NCBI GenBank assembly: GCA_963575745.1
Contig: CAUYUJ010014336.1
Span: 271,097-321,096, forward strand
DNA length: 50,000 nt
Source: Prorocentrum cordatum
Taxonomy: Eukaryota; Sar; Dinophyceae; Prorocentrales; Prorocentraceae
Reading direction: 5' to 3'
The notes below the pieces were generated by a model. The model was not told where the DNA came from, did not search any database, and worked only from the letters and a program-made list of their open reading frames with translations. The position numbers and the translations under genes are program-made. This document shows positions 22,351 to 32,089 of the stretch, piece by piece. Position 1 is the stretch's first letter. Each line of letters starts with the position of its first letter.

Positions 22351-22450
22351 CTGTCTCCTCACTGATGAGCTCCGCGCCTGTGAGGACGGCCAAATCGTTC
22401 ATGATGGCCTTGCGGTTGTCCCCGAATCCAGGAGCCTTTATGGCCGCAAC
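22351..22450 (-). CDS. HSP60: Hsp60 exon g: apical domain [10 protein letters not shown] block
   Basis: A 100-nt exon encoding [20 protein letters not shown], then [13 protein letters not shown] plus one base. [10 protein letters not shown] is one of the most conserved chaperonin strings, and [12 protein letters not shown] is typical of mitochondrial Hsp60. Acceptor CAGAAG|GTT; donor ACA G|GCGCCTGG (GC). Confidence 0.95.
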
Positions 22451-22694
22451 CTTCTGGAGGAGACCCAAGAAGAGCGCAACTACAATTGTCAACATTTTCC
22501 TGCACGCTCTTCGGAGCGGGAAATGATGCCAGCCTCTGTCAGCTGTTTTTCTCCTCCCACTCTGTGCACTTCGACGCGTTCGCGAACAGAAACCTCTGTT
22601 ACCCATGCCTCTCTGACAGTGCAGCTGAGAGTTAACACAATGGGGAATCGAACGATACATCGACGGAATGGCAGACAGTTCTGAGCCCGCGCGC

Positions 22695-22744
22695 CTTCAG
22701 GCCACCTCGCAGCTTGTTAACGATCAGCATGGCGAGCGCGTCGC
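22695..22744 (-). CDS. HSP60: Hsp60 exon f: apical helix I
   Basis: A 50-nt exon. Its first two bases complete Gly, followed by [16 protein letters not shown]. This is the EALATLVVNxxRG helix of chaperonins (GroEL helix I, near V259-V264), part of the substrate and co-chaperonin groove. Acceptor CTCTAG|GC, donor AAG|GCGCGC. The next intron is 244 nt, with no clear inverted repeat at its ends. Confidence 0.93.
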
Positions 22745-22776
22745 CTAGAGTTATGATGTTCCCATCCTACTTAAGG

Positions 22777-22872
22777 ACTGCATCCCAGAAATTCTTTCGA
22801 GCGCCCAGAAAAGTGTCAAAAGAGTGTCGAAACAGTGTCTCCCATGGCCCGACCGGTGAAAACCCTCGAGAT
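22777..22872. repeat. Dispersed repeat pair, copy 1
   Basis: ATCCCAGAAAT..TTTCGAGC, AAGAGTGTCGAA.CAG and CTCCCA.GGCCCGAC recur at 23969-24062 in the same orientation. Confidence 0.75.
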
Positions 22873-22949
22873 TTCCGGTATTTTTTTGGGGGGGGCTCGA
22901 AATTATTTCTCACGATCCTGGCTGAAGTAGGTTGGAACATCAGAAGCCT

Positions 22950-23106
22950 ACAGGGCAATTTTTAATACATGGGGTTTTTGAACAATACAAGATTTTTAAT
23001 GCATGACCAATCTACGAATAGATTGATGCATGAACTCCTCGGTGTTTTTAATACAAAATCCCTGCATCTTGTATACATGATCCGCACGCGGAGCATGTAC
23101 TAAAAA
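22950..23106. mobile_element. Dispersed element, copy 1 (partner 28731-28902)
   Basis: TACAGGGCA start, GATGCATGAACTC, ATCCCTGCAT and the palindromic ATACATGATCCGCACGCGGA are shared with 28731-28902, where better TIRs are seen. Confidence 0.75.
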
Positions 23107-23131
23107 CGGCCATGTAGAGGAACACACAGCC

Positions 23132-23264
23132 TGGCCATCGCTCGCACGTCCATTCCCTGTGTTTTTTTCGGTTTCGTGCGTGGGCTTTTCGCCAAATGAT
23201 CAAGGATGCTCCTCGATGGTCTTCGCCGAAGGAAAAATCAAATAGTCCGAGCGATGCCAAGCAG
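23132..23264. mobile_element. Foldback element, copy 2 (partner 11846-11979)
   Basis: CTGGCCATCGCTCGCACGTC to GTCCGAGCGATGCCAAG, with the same inner text (CCATTCCCTGTGTTTTT, CGCCAAATGATC, GATGCTCCTCGATGGTC). Confidence 0.8.
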
Positions 23265-23599
23265 CCGCCAAGCACACGCGCTCCGGCTCTGCGCCGGCTC
23301 TCGGGTCTGCCCTCGGGGCCCCGGCGCGCGAGGAGGAGCGCCGGGGGGGGGCGCCCCCCCCGGAGGCGGCGAGAGGGGGGGGGCGCCCAGCACGGATGCA
23401 GGAGCCACGCGCACCTCCGAAGGTTCCTTTTTTGGGGGGCAGGGGCCAGAGGGGGTCTCCGCGCACCTCCGGAAGGTTCCTGCTTGTGCCGTCTGCGGGC
23501 CTCCGAGAAAAAAAGCGGAGCTGGAAGGTGAGGGGGGGGGAAAGAAGAGGACCTCGATCCTTCCCAGCGCCTTCAGCCTTCGAGCCTCCTCTCCCTCGA

Positions 23600-23755
23600 T
23601 CATATTCTCGAGCCTCGACCATGCTCCAGTCTACTCGAAGAAAGCCTGTAACTACGACGACGCGACTCTTATCACGACGTGGACCTCCAGGGCTGGGAAA
23701 CGGCCCACCGAGACAAACATATTAAACAATCATACACCGTAATTTCTTTTCACAA
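23600..23755. repeat. Dispersed repeat pair, copy 1
   Basis: TCGAGCCTCGACCAT, CGAAGAAAGCC, GTGGACCTCCAGGGCTGGGA and AACGGCCC recur at 24053-24208. Confidence 0.85.
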
Positions 23756-23774
23756 CGCTTATGTTGCTCCTATC

Positions 23775-23960
23775 GTACACGTCGGTCGGAAGAAGTAGGT
23801 AAAACCATGAAGCAGGAAGGCGGATTAAGTTGATTGGTTCCAGGCCCCCCCAGAGAATAACAAAACATAGCAAAAGCGTGTCGATTCTTGAAGTAGGAAG
23901 GCGCTTGAAGTAGATTGGGATCTGGGAATCCAAAAATACCTACTTTCAACGACCGGCGTG
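23775..23960. repeat. Dispersed repeat, copy 2 of 3
   Basis: Same ordered text as 8785-8970. This is the uninterrupted form that shows where the MITE-like element at 27588 inserted in copy 3. Confidence 0.85.
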
Positions 23961-23968
23961 TACTTGGA

Positions 23969-24208
23969 CCAAATCCCAGAAATAATTTCGAGCACGCACA
24001 AGAGTGTCGAAGCAGCGTCGGGCGAGCATCGCCTCCCAGGGCCCGACACGTGAAATCGAGCCTCGACCATACTCCGCTCTAATCGAAGAAAGCCCATAAT
24101 TGCGACGACGTGACTCTTGCCGCAACGTGGACCTCCAGGGCTGGGAAACGGCCCCCCGAGACAGACAGTTCAGATCATCATCCGCCGCAACTTTGGTTTC
24201 ACAACGCG
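23969..24208. repeat. Second copies of the 22777 and 23600 repeats, joined
   Basis: 23969-24062 matches 22777-22872 and 24053-24208 matches 23600-23755, here directly adjacent. They may be halves of one longer element that is split elsewhere. Confidence 0.75.
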
Positions 24209-24982
24209 AGGCCTGGGGTTGAGGCCGGCGAGAGGAGCGGAGGCCTTCCGAATGGTGTCCGAGTGCACACGGTCGGCGGATCGCGCCGCATCGCCCCTGC
24301 AGCGCCGATGCACCGGCGCTGCGTCGGCGACGCCAGCGTAGGGAACATCGGATTCCGCATCGAGCCGCATCGCCGATGCGTCGGCGATGGCGCGCCATCC
24401 TCGGACCCCACATGCTCGGAGGTCCGACGCGGCGAGAAAACTGGAGCACCGTCGAACATCCGGGACCCCTGGACCGCATGCTCCTGCTGCGTTGCTCGAC
24501 TCAGATCGACCTGCGATGGGCGCGCGAGGGTGCGGTGTCGTGGAAATGTGCTTGACAGCTCCTCAGCTTGCCCACAGCTGGTTGCGACCGCCGCCGACGC
24601 AAGAAAGTACACGACTCAAGTTGAACAGATGCTTGAAGACTAGGGCCCGCAGCTGGGCGAAAACGGCCGCGGGGCGAGCAGAACTGCAACGCCCGGGCCT
24701 CGGGCTCTCCCTGCCAGACGTGCGGCGTGGTGACCTCTGCAGCGCGCGGCCCCCGGAAGCCCCGACCCTTCCCCTGGGGCCCGTGCCTCAGACCGGGCCG
24801 CTCCCCGACGGCCCCGGAGCCTGCTGACGGCGCCCACGGGCCGAGAGGGGCCCAAAGTCTCCCGTCGTGCCTTTTGGTCCCCGACGCGAGCATATCTGGG
24901 TGCCCGATGAGAGACGGGGGGCGCTCGTCGGAGCATCTGCTCGGCCCCATGTAGGGTGGCCGGCGCGGGGGGAGCGCGTCGC
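24209..24982 (-). other. Intron sequence, no gene
   Basis: 24275-24400 is rich in CATCGCCGATGC-like palindromes and resembles 6990-7120. The rest is unrecognised. Confidence 0.5.
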
Positions 24983-25031
24983 CGTCGACGTCCTCCGCGC
25001 ACAGCAGCAGCGGCTTCTGCAGCTTGGCCAC
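24983..25031 (-). CDS. HSP60: Hsp60 exon e: apical domain
   Basis: A 49-nt exon encoding VAKLQKPLLLCAEDVD plus the first base of a Gly codon. It matches the xxKPLLIIAEDVxGEAL block. Acceptor CCCAG|GTG. The donor falls in GAC G|GCGACGCGCTC, and the same 12-mer GGCGACGCGCTC straddles the start of the next exon. The exact cut within the repeat is therefore ambiguous, but the protein is not. Confidence 0.93.
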
Positions 25032-25040
25032 CTGGGCGTC

Positions 25041-25465
25041 GAAAAGAGACGGGTCTTGCGCGAGATGACGTACAGTCGGGGCGTTGACCTAAGGAACCCT
25101 AAATAAGGAACGAGGCCCCTTTTTCCCACAAGTTAAACTTCGATTTCCTGTCGAAAACATAAGGAAAACCTAATGCAATCTGTGAAACAATCAAGGAACA
25201 CCGAGCCCCTCCCCAACGAGAAGGCTTCCTTCTTCAGCGCCCCGACTGTACGTAGCGACCTGACGAGATGGCTTTTGCACGGGGCGGCACGCCACACTCT
25301 AGACGAGGGCGCTCACGCGCCATCTTACGCGGGCAACTTGCGCGCGAATGTCGGCGCCAACGACCCCGTTCTCCTCGCCATCGCCCGGACGTCCCTTCGC
25401 CGTGCATGCTTCGGCCTCGTGCGGACGACTCGTGCACTCAGCTTCCGCCAGATGATCCAAGCTGC
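25041..25465. repeat. Cluster of dispersed repeat fragments
   Basis: 25048-25070 and 25300-25360 match the 16255-16420 family; 25087-25215 matches 18140-18315; 25374-25465 matches the foldback family of 11846-11979 (CATCGCCCGGACGTCC, CTTCGGCCTCGTGCG, CAGATGATC.A). They lie directly upstream of exon e. Confidence 0.65.
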
Positions 25466-25899
25466 TCATCGGTAATTGTCGCCGGTGAAGGATTGCACGC
25501 GCCCGGGTGGCCAAGTCTGTTTACTCAGAGCGTGAATTACCTACCCCGCTTTCGCTTCCAGGCAAAACCAAGCCATACCATGCGCCTCCTCGTCAAGCGG
25601 CCTGACCAGTGCAGGCTGCAATTTGGCATCGTTTGGTATCTCTTGGAAGCGAGGGTGGTCAAAAGCGAGGTAGGTTTGTTTTCCCCCGGTTCACGTTGCT
25701 CATCTGGGCGGCCAGCGCCCGCGCGGCGGGGAGCGAGCCCTTATTCCCCCCTTGGTCGGACGAAGGAGGGGCTGCCAGTGGGCTGGGGGCTGGGTGCGCT
25801 CGCGCCAGATCCGACCTCTGGCCCCTCCCACCCACCCCCAGCTGGCGCCCAGTCCCACGCACGCCGAGATCTCATGGTGGTCCCCGTGTGACAAGGATG
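25466..25899 (-). other. Intron sequence, no gene
   Basis: Long open frames on both strands without recognisable similarity. Confidence 0.5.
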
Positions 25900-25985
25900 A
25901 TTAAACGAGGAGGAGGAGGAGGAGGAGGAGGAGGAGGAGGAGGAGGAGGAGGAGGAGGAGGAGGACGAGGAGAAAGAAGGGAGGA
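25900..25985. repeat. (GGA)n purine tract
   Basis: Nearly perfect AGGAGGAGGAGGAGGAGGAG for 70 bp on the plus strand. Confidence 0.97.
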
Positions 25986-26215
25986 AGGGGGAGGGGGGAG
26001 GAGTGAGTGAGTGATGGAGACCACGGTGCTCGATTCAAAACGAGAACCCAACCAAACGCCTGCGCCTGCCTCGCGGGTGACAGGGCCCGTGTGGTTGACC
26101 TCGGGGCGCCTGTGGGGGGGGGGGGCCTTACGGGCATTGGGCGTTGGCTCTTGCGCCCTCCACCTCTTGGCGGGCGTGGGCCCTCGACGCACAGCCGTCG
26201 CTGCGCATCCCCACA

Positions 26216-26405
26216 TTGAAGGGGCCCCAAGACACACACATAAATACACACAAATAAAACGATTCCCCATATTTTCCCATGTTTGTGGAGTTTCGGTCTT
26301 CCCCCCCACTTCCCATATTCTCCCAAATTTTCTGGGGAGTCGACGATTAATTGCGTCTGTGTGTTTCTTTCCCTCCTGAGTGTTTTTCCTTCCGAGTCCA
26401 CCGAG
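26216..26405. repeat. Dispersed repeat, copy 2 of 3
   Basis: Matches 11131-11330 in order and orientation, and follows a GGA tract as that copy does. Confidence 0.8.
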
Positions 26406-26577
26406 GGGTATGACAGCGGACTTGGCACCCTTAGAAGGACCCCATTGTGTCGTGCGCTGCCACAGAAGGGGAGCTGCGGACCTTGTGGGAGGCGGCGGAT
26501 GAGCAGGAGGATGAGCAGGAGGAAAATGAGGAGGATGCCTGTTGCCACCGCCGCCGCCGATGCCAAAGGACAATCGC

Positions 26578-26990
26578 TTTTTCTGTTCTGAAGCACCGAG
26601 GGCACGGGAAACGGACGAGCTTCAGCAAAGGTGCGCCGGCTCAAATCACTGGGAGGATCGAGGCACGACCGTGCCCTAGCCTGCGCTGACAGAGACAAGG
26701 GTACAACAATTGCGCGAAGGTGGGAGGGTCTGGGAACGCAGCGAATGGAAACTGAAATGGCATCGGATTGCGGCCTCTTTCGCTGCGGCACACGGCAATC
26801 AACAATGAAATGCTGAACATCCTTGTTGCCCCGACGCCGAGGCCAGAAAATTGGCATTTTTCCTGAAACACCGACGGCACGGAATACGGAGGAACTTCAA
26901 CAAAACTGCGCCGGCTGAAGATCATAGGGGGGATCGAGGAATGACCGTGCCTCAGCCTGCATTGACGAAGACGAAGGCACAACAGCTCGC
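26578..26990. repeat. Direct repeat pair of ~125 bp
   Basis: 26585-26720 and 26868-26990 share GAA.CACCGA.GGCACGG, CTTCA.CAAA, TGCGCCGGCT, GGATCGAGG and TGACGAAGAC/TGACAGAGAC-like text in order, separated by about 150 bp. Confidence 0.75.
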
Positions 26991-27423
26991 GGCCTTGCCA
27001 AACTATCCCTTGGCCAGCTCGCCATTAAACTCAGATCGACGTGTGTTTACAGGTTACTTGCACACTGGGCTCTGAAGTCGTAGTCGTGCTGGCGTGATTA
27101 AGGGCGCGAGTCAGGGCCTGGTCAGCGGTTCTTGTTTTGAAGCCGCCGCACTGGGCCAGACCATGTTGGAGTACCATGTGGGACCTGTTCTAGAACAGGA
27201 GCATACCATAGACGGATCCACCCTTTCTCCGACCTTCCACCGCGCCGAACGAACCCTAAACTGAGGCCAGCGCTGCAGCGAAAGCAGCTGGTCGAGACAC
27301 CGAAAAAGACGCTCCGAGGGGAAACACGTACAGGGGATACTAGTTTTCGGCATCCTGCTCCTCGAGGCAACACGTGGAAGGAGCGGGCCACCCCCTGGCC
27401 ACCTGCGGGCGAGAGAGCAGGGT

Positions 27424-27775
27424 AGTCCCCATCGGTTGGAGAAGAAGTAGGCAGAAACAGGAAGCAGGAAGGCGTTGAACGCAGATTGGGTGTCCGCCCG
27501 CCCCCAGAGGAGGACTGAAAAGGTGAAGCAGCTCGATCGTTGAATTTCAAGGCGCTTAAGAAGCATATTGGAATCTGGGAATCCCACAGTTAACCAGCCT
27601 CGAACGTATCCCTATCCCTAAGATGGGCGAGCAAAAAACGAGGACAATCTTAGGGATCGGCCCTCAGAAACGGAGGGAATCCTCAAGATCGGCGTCGAGG
27701 TCAGGTGATGTCAAACATTAGGGACAGGGATGTGTTTCAAACTGGTAAAAAGTGCCTACTTTCAACGACCGATGG
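27424..27775. repeat. Dispersed repeat, copy 3 of 3, interrupted by a MITE
   Basis: Text of 8785-8970 is present to 27587 (ATCTGGGAATCCCACAG) and resumes at 27757 (TGCCTACTTTCAACGACCG). The intervening 170 bp is a separate element, which gives a relative insertion order. Confidence 0.85.
27588..27756. mobile_element. ~170-bp MITE-like element, copy 1
   Basis: Ends TTAACCAG..GAACGTATCCCTATCCCTAA and its approximate complement (TTAGGGACAGGGATGTGTTTC then AAACTGGTAA), about 35-bp imperfect TIRs. A near-identical copy at 28296-28464 differs at a handful of positions, so the amplification is recent. Confidence 0.85.
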
Positions 27776-27855
27776 TGCTTGTTCCTGCCGAGCAGTTGTG
27801 GAGGGGGCGGGGGGGGGGGGCGAGACGCCGCCCCGTTCCCGCGCTGGGCGCCCGC

Positions 27856-27945
27856 CTGCTCGAGGAGAGGGAGGATCGCCTGGACGGAGGAGATCTTCTT
27901 GTCGTACATCAGGATCAGGGGGCTCTCCATCTCGACCTTCTGGGC
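27856..27945 (-). CDS. HSP60: Hsp60 exon d: apical domain
   Basis: 30 codons, AQKVEMESPLILMYDKKISS...ILPLLEQ. It matches the ESPxILxxDKKISxxxxxLPxLE block of chaperonins. The hydrophobic helix ILPLLEQ corresponds to GroEL helix H (near L234, L237), which binds substrate and GroES/Hsp10. Acceptor ACAAG|GCC, donor CAG|GCGGGC (GC). Confidence 0.95.
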
Positions 27946-28117
27946 CTTGTAGAGGAAAGAGGACTATGCACGTACACCGATTCTGGCCAGGACCATCCTT
28001 AGCCCAGGACCGGTGCACACGCCCTCTTACCTTGGCCAGGAAGGTGTATGCACCGATCCTGGGTCAAGGATGGGCGTTGTCAGGATCGGTGCATGTGCAT
28101 AGTTCTCTTCGCTCGGC
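27946..28117 (-). mobile_element. Introner: 172-nt intron made of a TIR foldback element
   Basis: Almost the whole intron is an inverted repeat. The outer arms, about 45 bp each, share ACTATGCAC, CACCGAT and CCATCCTT at the same spacing (plus-strand 27957-28001 against 28070-28114). Inside lies a second inverted pair around CCCAGGA(C/T)CGGTGCA. The element is bounded by CAAGGCC on both exon sides, as expected of a target-site duplication used as splice boundary: exon c ends CCAAG|GCC and exon d starts ACAAG|GCC. The RNA could fold into one long hairpin bringing donor and acceptor together. No coding capacity. Confidence 0.85.
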
Positions 28118-28231
28118 CTTGGCGTTCGTGACGAAGTACGGCGAGATGTACCCCCTGTCGAGTTTCATGCCCTCCACGACCTCCAGCTCGTGCTCCATGG
28201 TCTTGCCGTCCGCGACCGTGATGGTCCCGTC
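28118..28231 (-). CDS. HSP60: Hsp60 exon c: start of apical domain
   Basis: 38 codons, [20 protein letters not shown]...PYFVTNAK. It contains the [13 protein letters not shown] motif. The two Tyr correspond to GroEL Y199 and Y203, which face unfolded substrate and the co-chaperonin. The acceptor is TGTGCAG|GAC and the donor AAG|GCCGAG (GC). The next intron is only 172 nt and is a complete inverted-repeat unit (see 27946-28117). Confidence 0.95.
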
Positions 28232-28295
28232 CTGCACAGGGAGATCAGTAACGGCACACACACACACACGAAACTTCACAAATCCGCGAGGATTT

Positions 28296-28520
28296 AACCA
28301 GCCTCGAACGTATCCCTATCCCTAAGATGGGCGAGCAAAAGGCGAGGACAATCTTAGGGAGAGGCCCTCGGAAACGGAGGGAATCCTCAAGATCGGCATC
28401 GAGGTGAGGTGATGTCAAACATTAGGGACAGGGATGTGTTTCAAACTGGTAAAAAGTACCTACTTATGGATATGTTTCAAACTGTTTTCAACATAGGGAT
28501 AGGGATATGTCAAACTGGTA
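28296..28520. mobile_element. MITE-like element, copy 2, with extra terminal repeat
   Basis: 28296-28464 is nearly identical to 27588-27756. It is followed by AAAGTACCTACTT and two more partial ends (GGATATGTTTCAAACTG; ACATAGGGATAGGGATATGT then CAAACTGGTAA), as if a second insertion or slippage occurred at its right end. It lies in the 804-nt Hsp60 intron. Confidence 0.8.
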
Positions 28521-28529
28521 AGGCTGTTC

Positions 28530-28650
28530 CTGGATCTGCTCTGGCACGCCCCTCCCTGGCGCGCTTCCGTCCGGCGGCGCGCTGCCGTCCGGCGCGCCCG
28601 GGGGGCGGCGCCGAAGCGCGGCCGAGGGGGTTCCAGCGCAGATCCGAGAG
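28530..28650. mobile_element. Decayed cloverleaf-like foldback element, copy 3
   Basis: Retains CCTCCCTGGCGCGC...GCGCGCC, GGGGCGGCGCC and CCAGCGCAGATCCGAGAGAT from the 8598/41598 family. One hairpin loop is expanded by GTCCGGCGGCGCGCTGCCGT-like sequence. Confidence 0.65.
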
Positions 28651-28671
28651 ATCAGCCCGGGCTCAAGTCCT

Positions 28672-28970
28672 TCTAATTGCATGGTCGTGCGAGGCTTCTG
28701 CCGTCTTTGCTGATGCGCTGCTGGCGTTGCCATTACAGGGCAGTCTTTAATGCATGGGATTTCTAAAAATATGGGATGTCTAAGACATGACTCATTCAGG
28801 AATAAATTCATGCATGAACTCATCGTTGTTTTGAGTACTAGATCCCTGCATTTGTTATACATGATCCGCACGCGGAGCATGTATGAAAACCGGCACTGTA
28901 ATTACGTGGTCGTGCGAGGCTGCTGCCGTCTTTGCTGATGCGCTGCTGGTGCTGCCATGACCATTGCCTT
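28672..28970. mobile_element. TIR element flanked by ~65-bp direct repeats
   Basis: 28672-28737 and 28904-28970 share GTGGTCGTGCGAGGCT(T/G)CTG-type text and TGATGCGCTGCTGG. Between them lies an element with ends ATTACAGGGCA and GCACTGTAAT, a short TIR, related to 22950-23106. Confidence 0.7.
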
Positions 28971-29035
28971 GTCTTGTGCACCCTGCACCCATGCTTGGGG
29001 TCGACTTTGGGCGTAGTTCTTTTCCTCTTCGAATC

Positions 29036-29161
29036 CTTGCCGACTTTCTCGAACGCCTCGGTGATCATGTCGCCGATGCTCGTGTCGCCGTTTGCCGCTA
29101 TGGTGGCCACGCTCCTGATGCTGGCGGGCGAGTCGATGGTCGTCGCCCGCGCGGCCAACTC
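29036..29161 (-). CDS. HSP60: Hsp60 exon b: intermediate-domain segment
   Basis: 42 codons, ELAARATTID...EAFEKVGK. It includes SVATIAANGDTSIGDMI, which corresponds to the VATISANGDxxIG stretch of the first intermediate/equatorial hinge in chaperonins. The acceptor reads CCCCGAG|GAG and the donor AAG|GATTCG, a GA donor. It joins VLE|EL upstream and VGK|DG downstream, exactly the family spacing. A large CA microsatellite begins about 110 bp upstream of this exon, inside the 12.7-kb intron. Confidence 0.93.
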
Positions 29162-29274
29162 CTCGGGGGGCTGGCCGCGCGCCGTCGCATCCTCTGCGCG
29201 GCCTTGGCGGACCTCCCGGGGGAAGGAACCTGACTCGGCCCGGGGGGGAGGAAGTGAGCGGTGAAGGGACCCAG

Positions 29275-29468
29275 GGACACACGCACACACGCACACACAC
29301 ACACACACGCACGCACAAACACTCACAAACACACACAAACACACACACACAGAAACACACACACAAGCAGACACAAACACACACAAACGCACACACACAA
29401 ACACACACAAACGCACACACAAAAACACACACAAACACATACACACACGCACACACACGCGCACACAG

Positions 29469-29500
<32 letters not shown>

Positions 29501-29830
29501 GCACACAGACACACGCACAGACACACGCACAGGCACAGGCACAAACACAACACACACAGACACACGCAGACACACACACAGCCACACACACAGACACACA
29601 GACACACACATACAGACACACACCGACAGACAGACACAGGCACACACACAGACACACACACAGAGACACACACAGACACACACACAGCCACACACTCAGA
29701 CACACACACACACACACAGACACACACAGACACACACACACACAGACACGCACGCAGACAAACACGCAGACACACACACACACACAAACACACACACAGA
29801 CACACACACAGACACACACACACACACAAT
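29275..29830. repeat. CA / CACAGA microsatellite
   Basis: ACACACGC, CACAAA and CACAGA repeats; begins about 110 bp from Hsp60 exon b, within the 12.7-kb intron. Confidence 0.95.
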
Positions 29831-30007
29831 CTTTTGATCTGCGGGGCGAGAGCGAACCTCTTCCGCTGAAAGCTAGGCGGGCTACGCACAGCTTTGATTA
29901 GGGAGACAGGGCACAGGAAGGCGGGGCCTCAGGCGGCCAGAACAGGCGGGGCCCGGGGAACAGGCGCTGCCGAAGTGGATGTGCAGGAAATGGTACGCCA
30001 TGGACAG
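29831..30007 (-). other. Short unique island between microsatellites
   Basis: About 175 bp of mixed sequence; no gene. Confidence 0.5.
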
Positions 30008-31837
30008 GGACACAGACACACACAGAGACACACAGAGACTCACAAACGCACAGACACACACACACAGACACACACACACAGACACACACAGAGACACGCA
30101 CGCAGACACACACGCAGACACACACGCAGACACAAACACACACAGACACACACACACACTAACACACACAAACACACCGACACAAACAGACACACACACA
30201 GACACACACACAGACACACATGCAGACACACACGCAGACACACACACATACACAGACACACACAGAGACACACACAGAGACACACACACTGAGAGGCACA
30301 CAGAGAGACACACAGAGAGGCACACAGAGAGACGCACAGGGAGACGCACAGAGACACAAAGAGAGACACAGAGGGAGACACACAGGCAGACACACAGAGA
30401 GACACACAGAGCGACACACAGAGAGCGACACACAGAGAGAGATACACAGAGAGAGACACACAGAGGCACGCACCGAGAGACACATAGAGAGACACACAGA
30501 GAGACACACCGAGAGACACACAAAAACTCACAGAGAGACACACTGAGACGCACACGGAGACACACACATACACACACAGAGACACACACACAGAGACACA
30601 CACGGAGACACACATATAGAGACACACACACACAGACAAATCCAGAGACACACACAAAGAGAGACACACACACACAGACACACACACAGAGCCACACACA
30701 CAGACACACACACACAACGAGACACACACACACAGAGACACACACAGAGAGCCACACGCAAAGAGAGCCACACACAGAGGGAGCCACACACGGAGAGACA
30801 CACGGGGACACACACGGAGACACACAGAGAGACACACACGGAGACGCACACGGAGACTCATACGGAGACACACGCGGAGACACACACGCGGCCACACACA
30901 CAGACACACACAGGGACACACACACACAGAGACACACAGAGACACACACACATACACGCACGGGGACACACACACAGACACACACACAAAGAGACACACA
31001 CAGAGAGACACACACAGGGACACACACGGAGACACACATGGAGACACACACAGACACAATGGGAGACACACAGACACACACAAAAACACACACAGGCACA
31101 CACAGAGACGCACACAGAGAGACACACACAGAGAGACACACACACAGACACACACAGAGACACACACGGAGACACACACACAGACGCACACAGAGACACA
31201 CACAGAGACACACACAGAGACACACACAGAGACACACACAGACACACAAACGCACACATATACACACAGAGACACACAGCGACACACACAGAGACACACA
31301 CACGCACACAGACACACACAGAGACACACACACAGAGACACACAAAGACACACACAGACACACACACAGACACACAGAGAGACACAGAGGCACTCAGAGA
31401 GACACAGGGACACCCAGGGACACACACCGACATGCAACCACACACAGAGACACGCGCAGAAACACACAGAGACACACAAAAACACACAGAGACGCACAAA
31501 GAGACACACACAGAGACACACAAAGAGCGACACACAGAGAGATACACACAGACACACAAAGAGACACACAGACACACGCAGAAACACACAGAGACACACA
31601 CTGGCACGCACAGACATACAGAGACACGCACATATACATACACACATACACACGCATACAGACATACGCAGACCTCACACACACGCACACACGCACACAC
31701 ACGCACACACACACGCACACACACACGCACACACACGCACACACACAAACACACACACAAACACACACACACACACAAACGCACACACACAAACACACGC
31801 ACACACACGCACACAAACACACACACACACACACACA

Positions 31838-31864
<27 letters not shown>
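30008..31864. repeat. 1.9-kb CACAGA / CA microsatellite
   Basis: Dominated by ACACACAGAGAC variants, turning to pure CA and then CGCA at 31680-31864. The 728-codon plus-strand and 541-codon minus-strand frames are artefacts. Confidence 0.97.
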
Positions 31865-31877
<13 letters not shown>

Positions 31878-32075
31878 TCCTCCCCATCCCGTCACCCCCC
31901 CCCAGCCCCCCCACACACCCCACCCCACCGCCCCACCCCGTCACCGCGTCACCGCGTCACCGCGTCACCCCGTCACCCCGTCACCCCGCCACCCCGCCAC
32001 CCTTTCACCCCGTCACCCCCCCGCCCCCCGCCCCCCCGCCCCCCTACCTATCCACCCCCCCACCTATCCATCCTT
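31865..32075. repeat. C-rich minisatellite (CACCCCGTC)n
   Basis: Repeats of CACCCCGTCACCGCGTCACC and CCCCCC runs on the plus strand, i.e. G-rich in the Hsp60 sense strand. Confidence 0.85.
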
Positions 32076-32089
32076 ACGTCTTGGCAACC

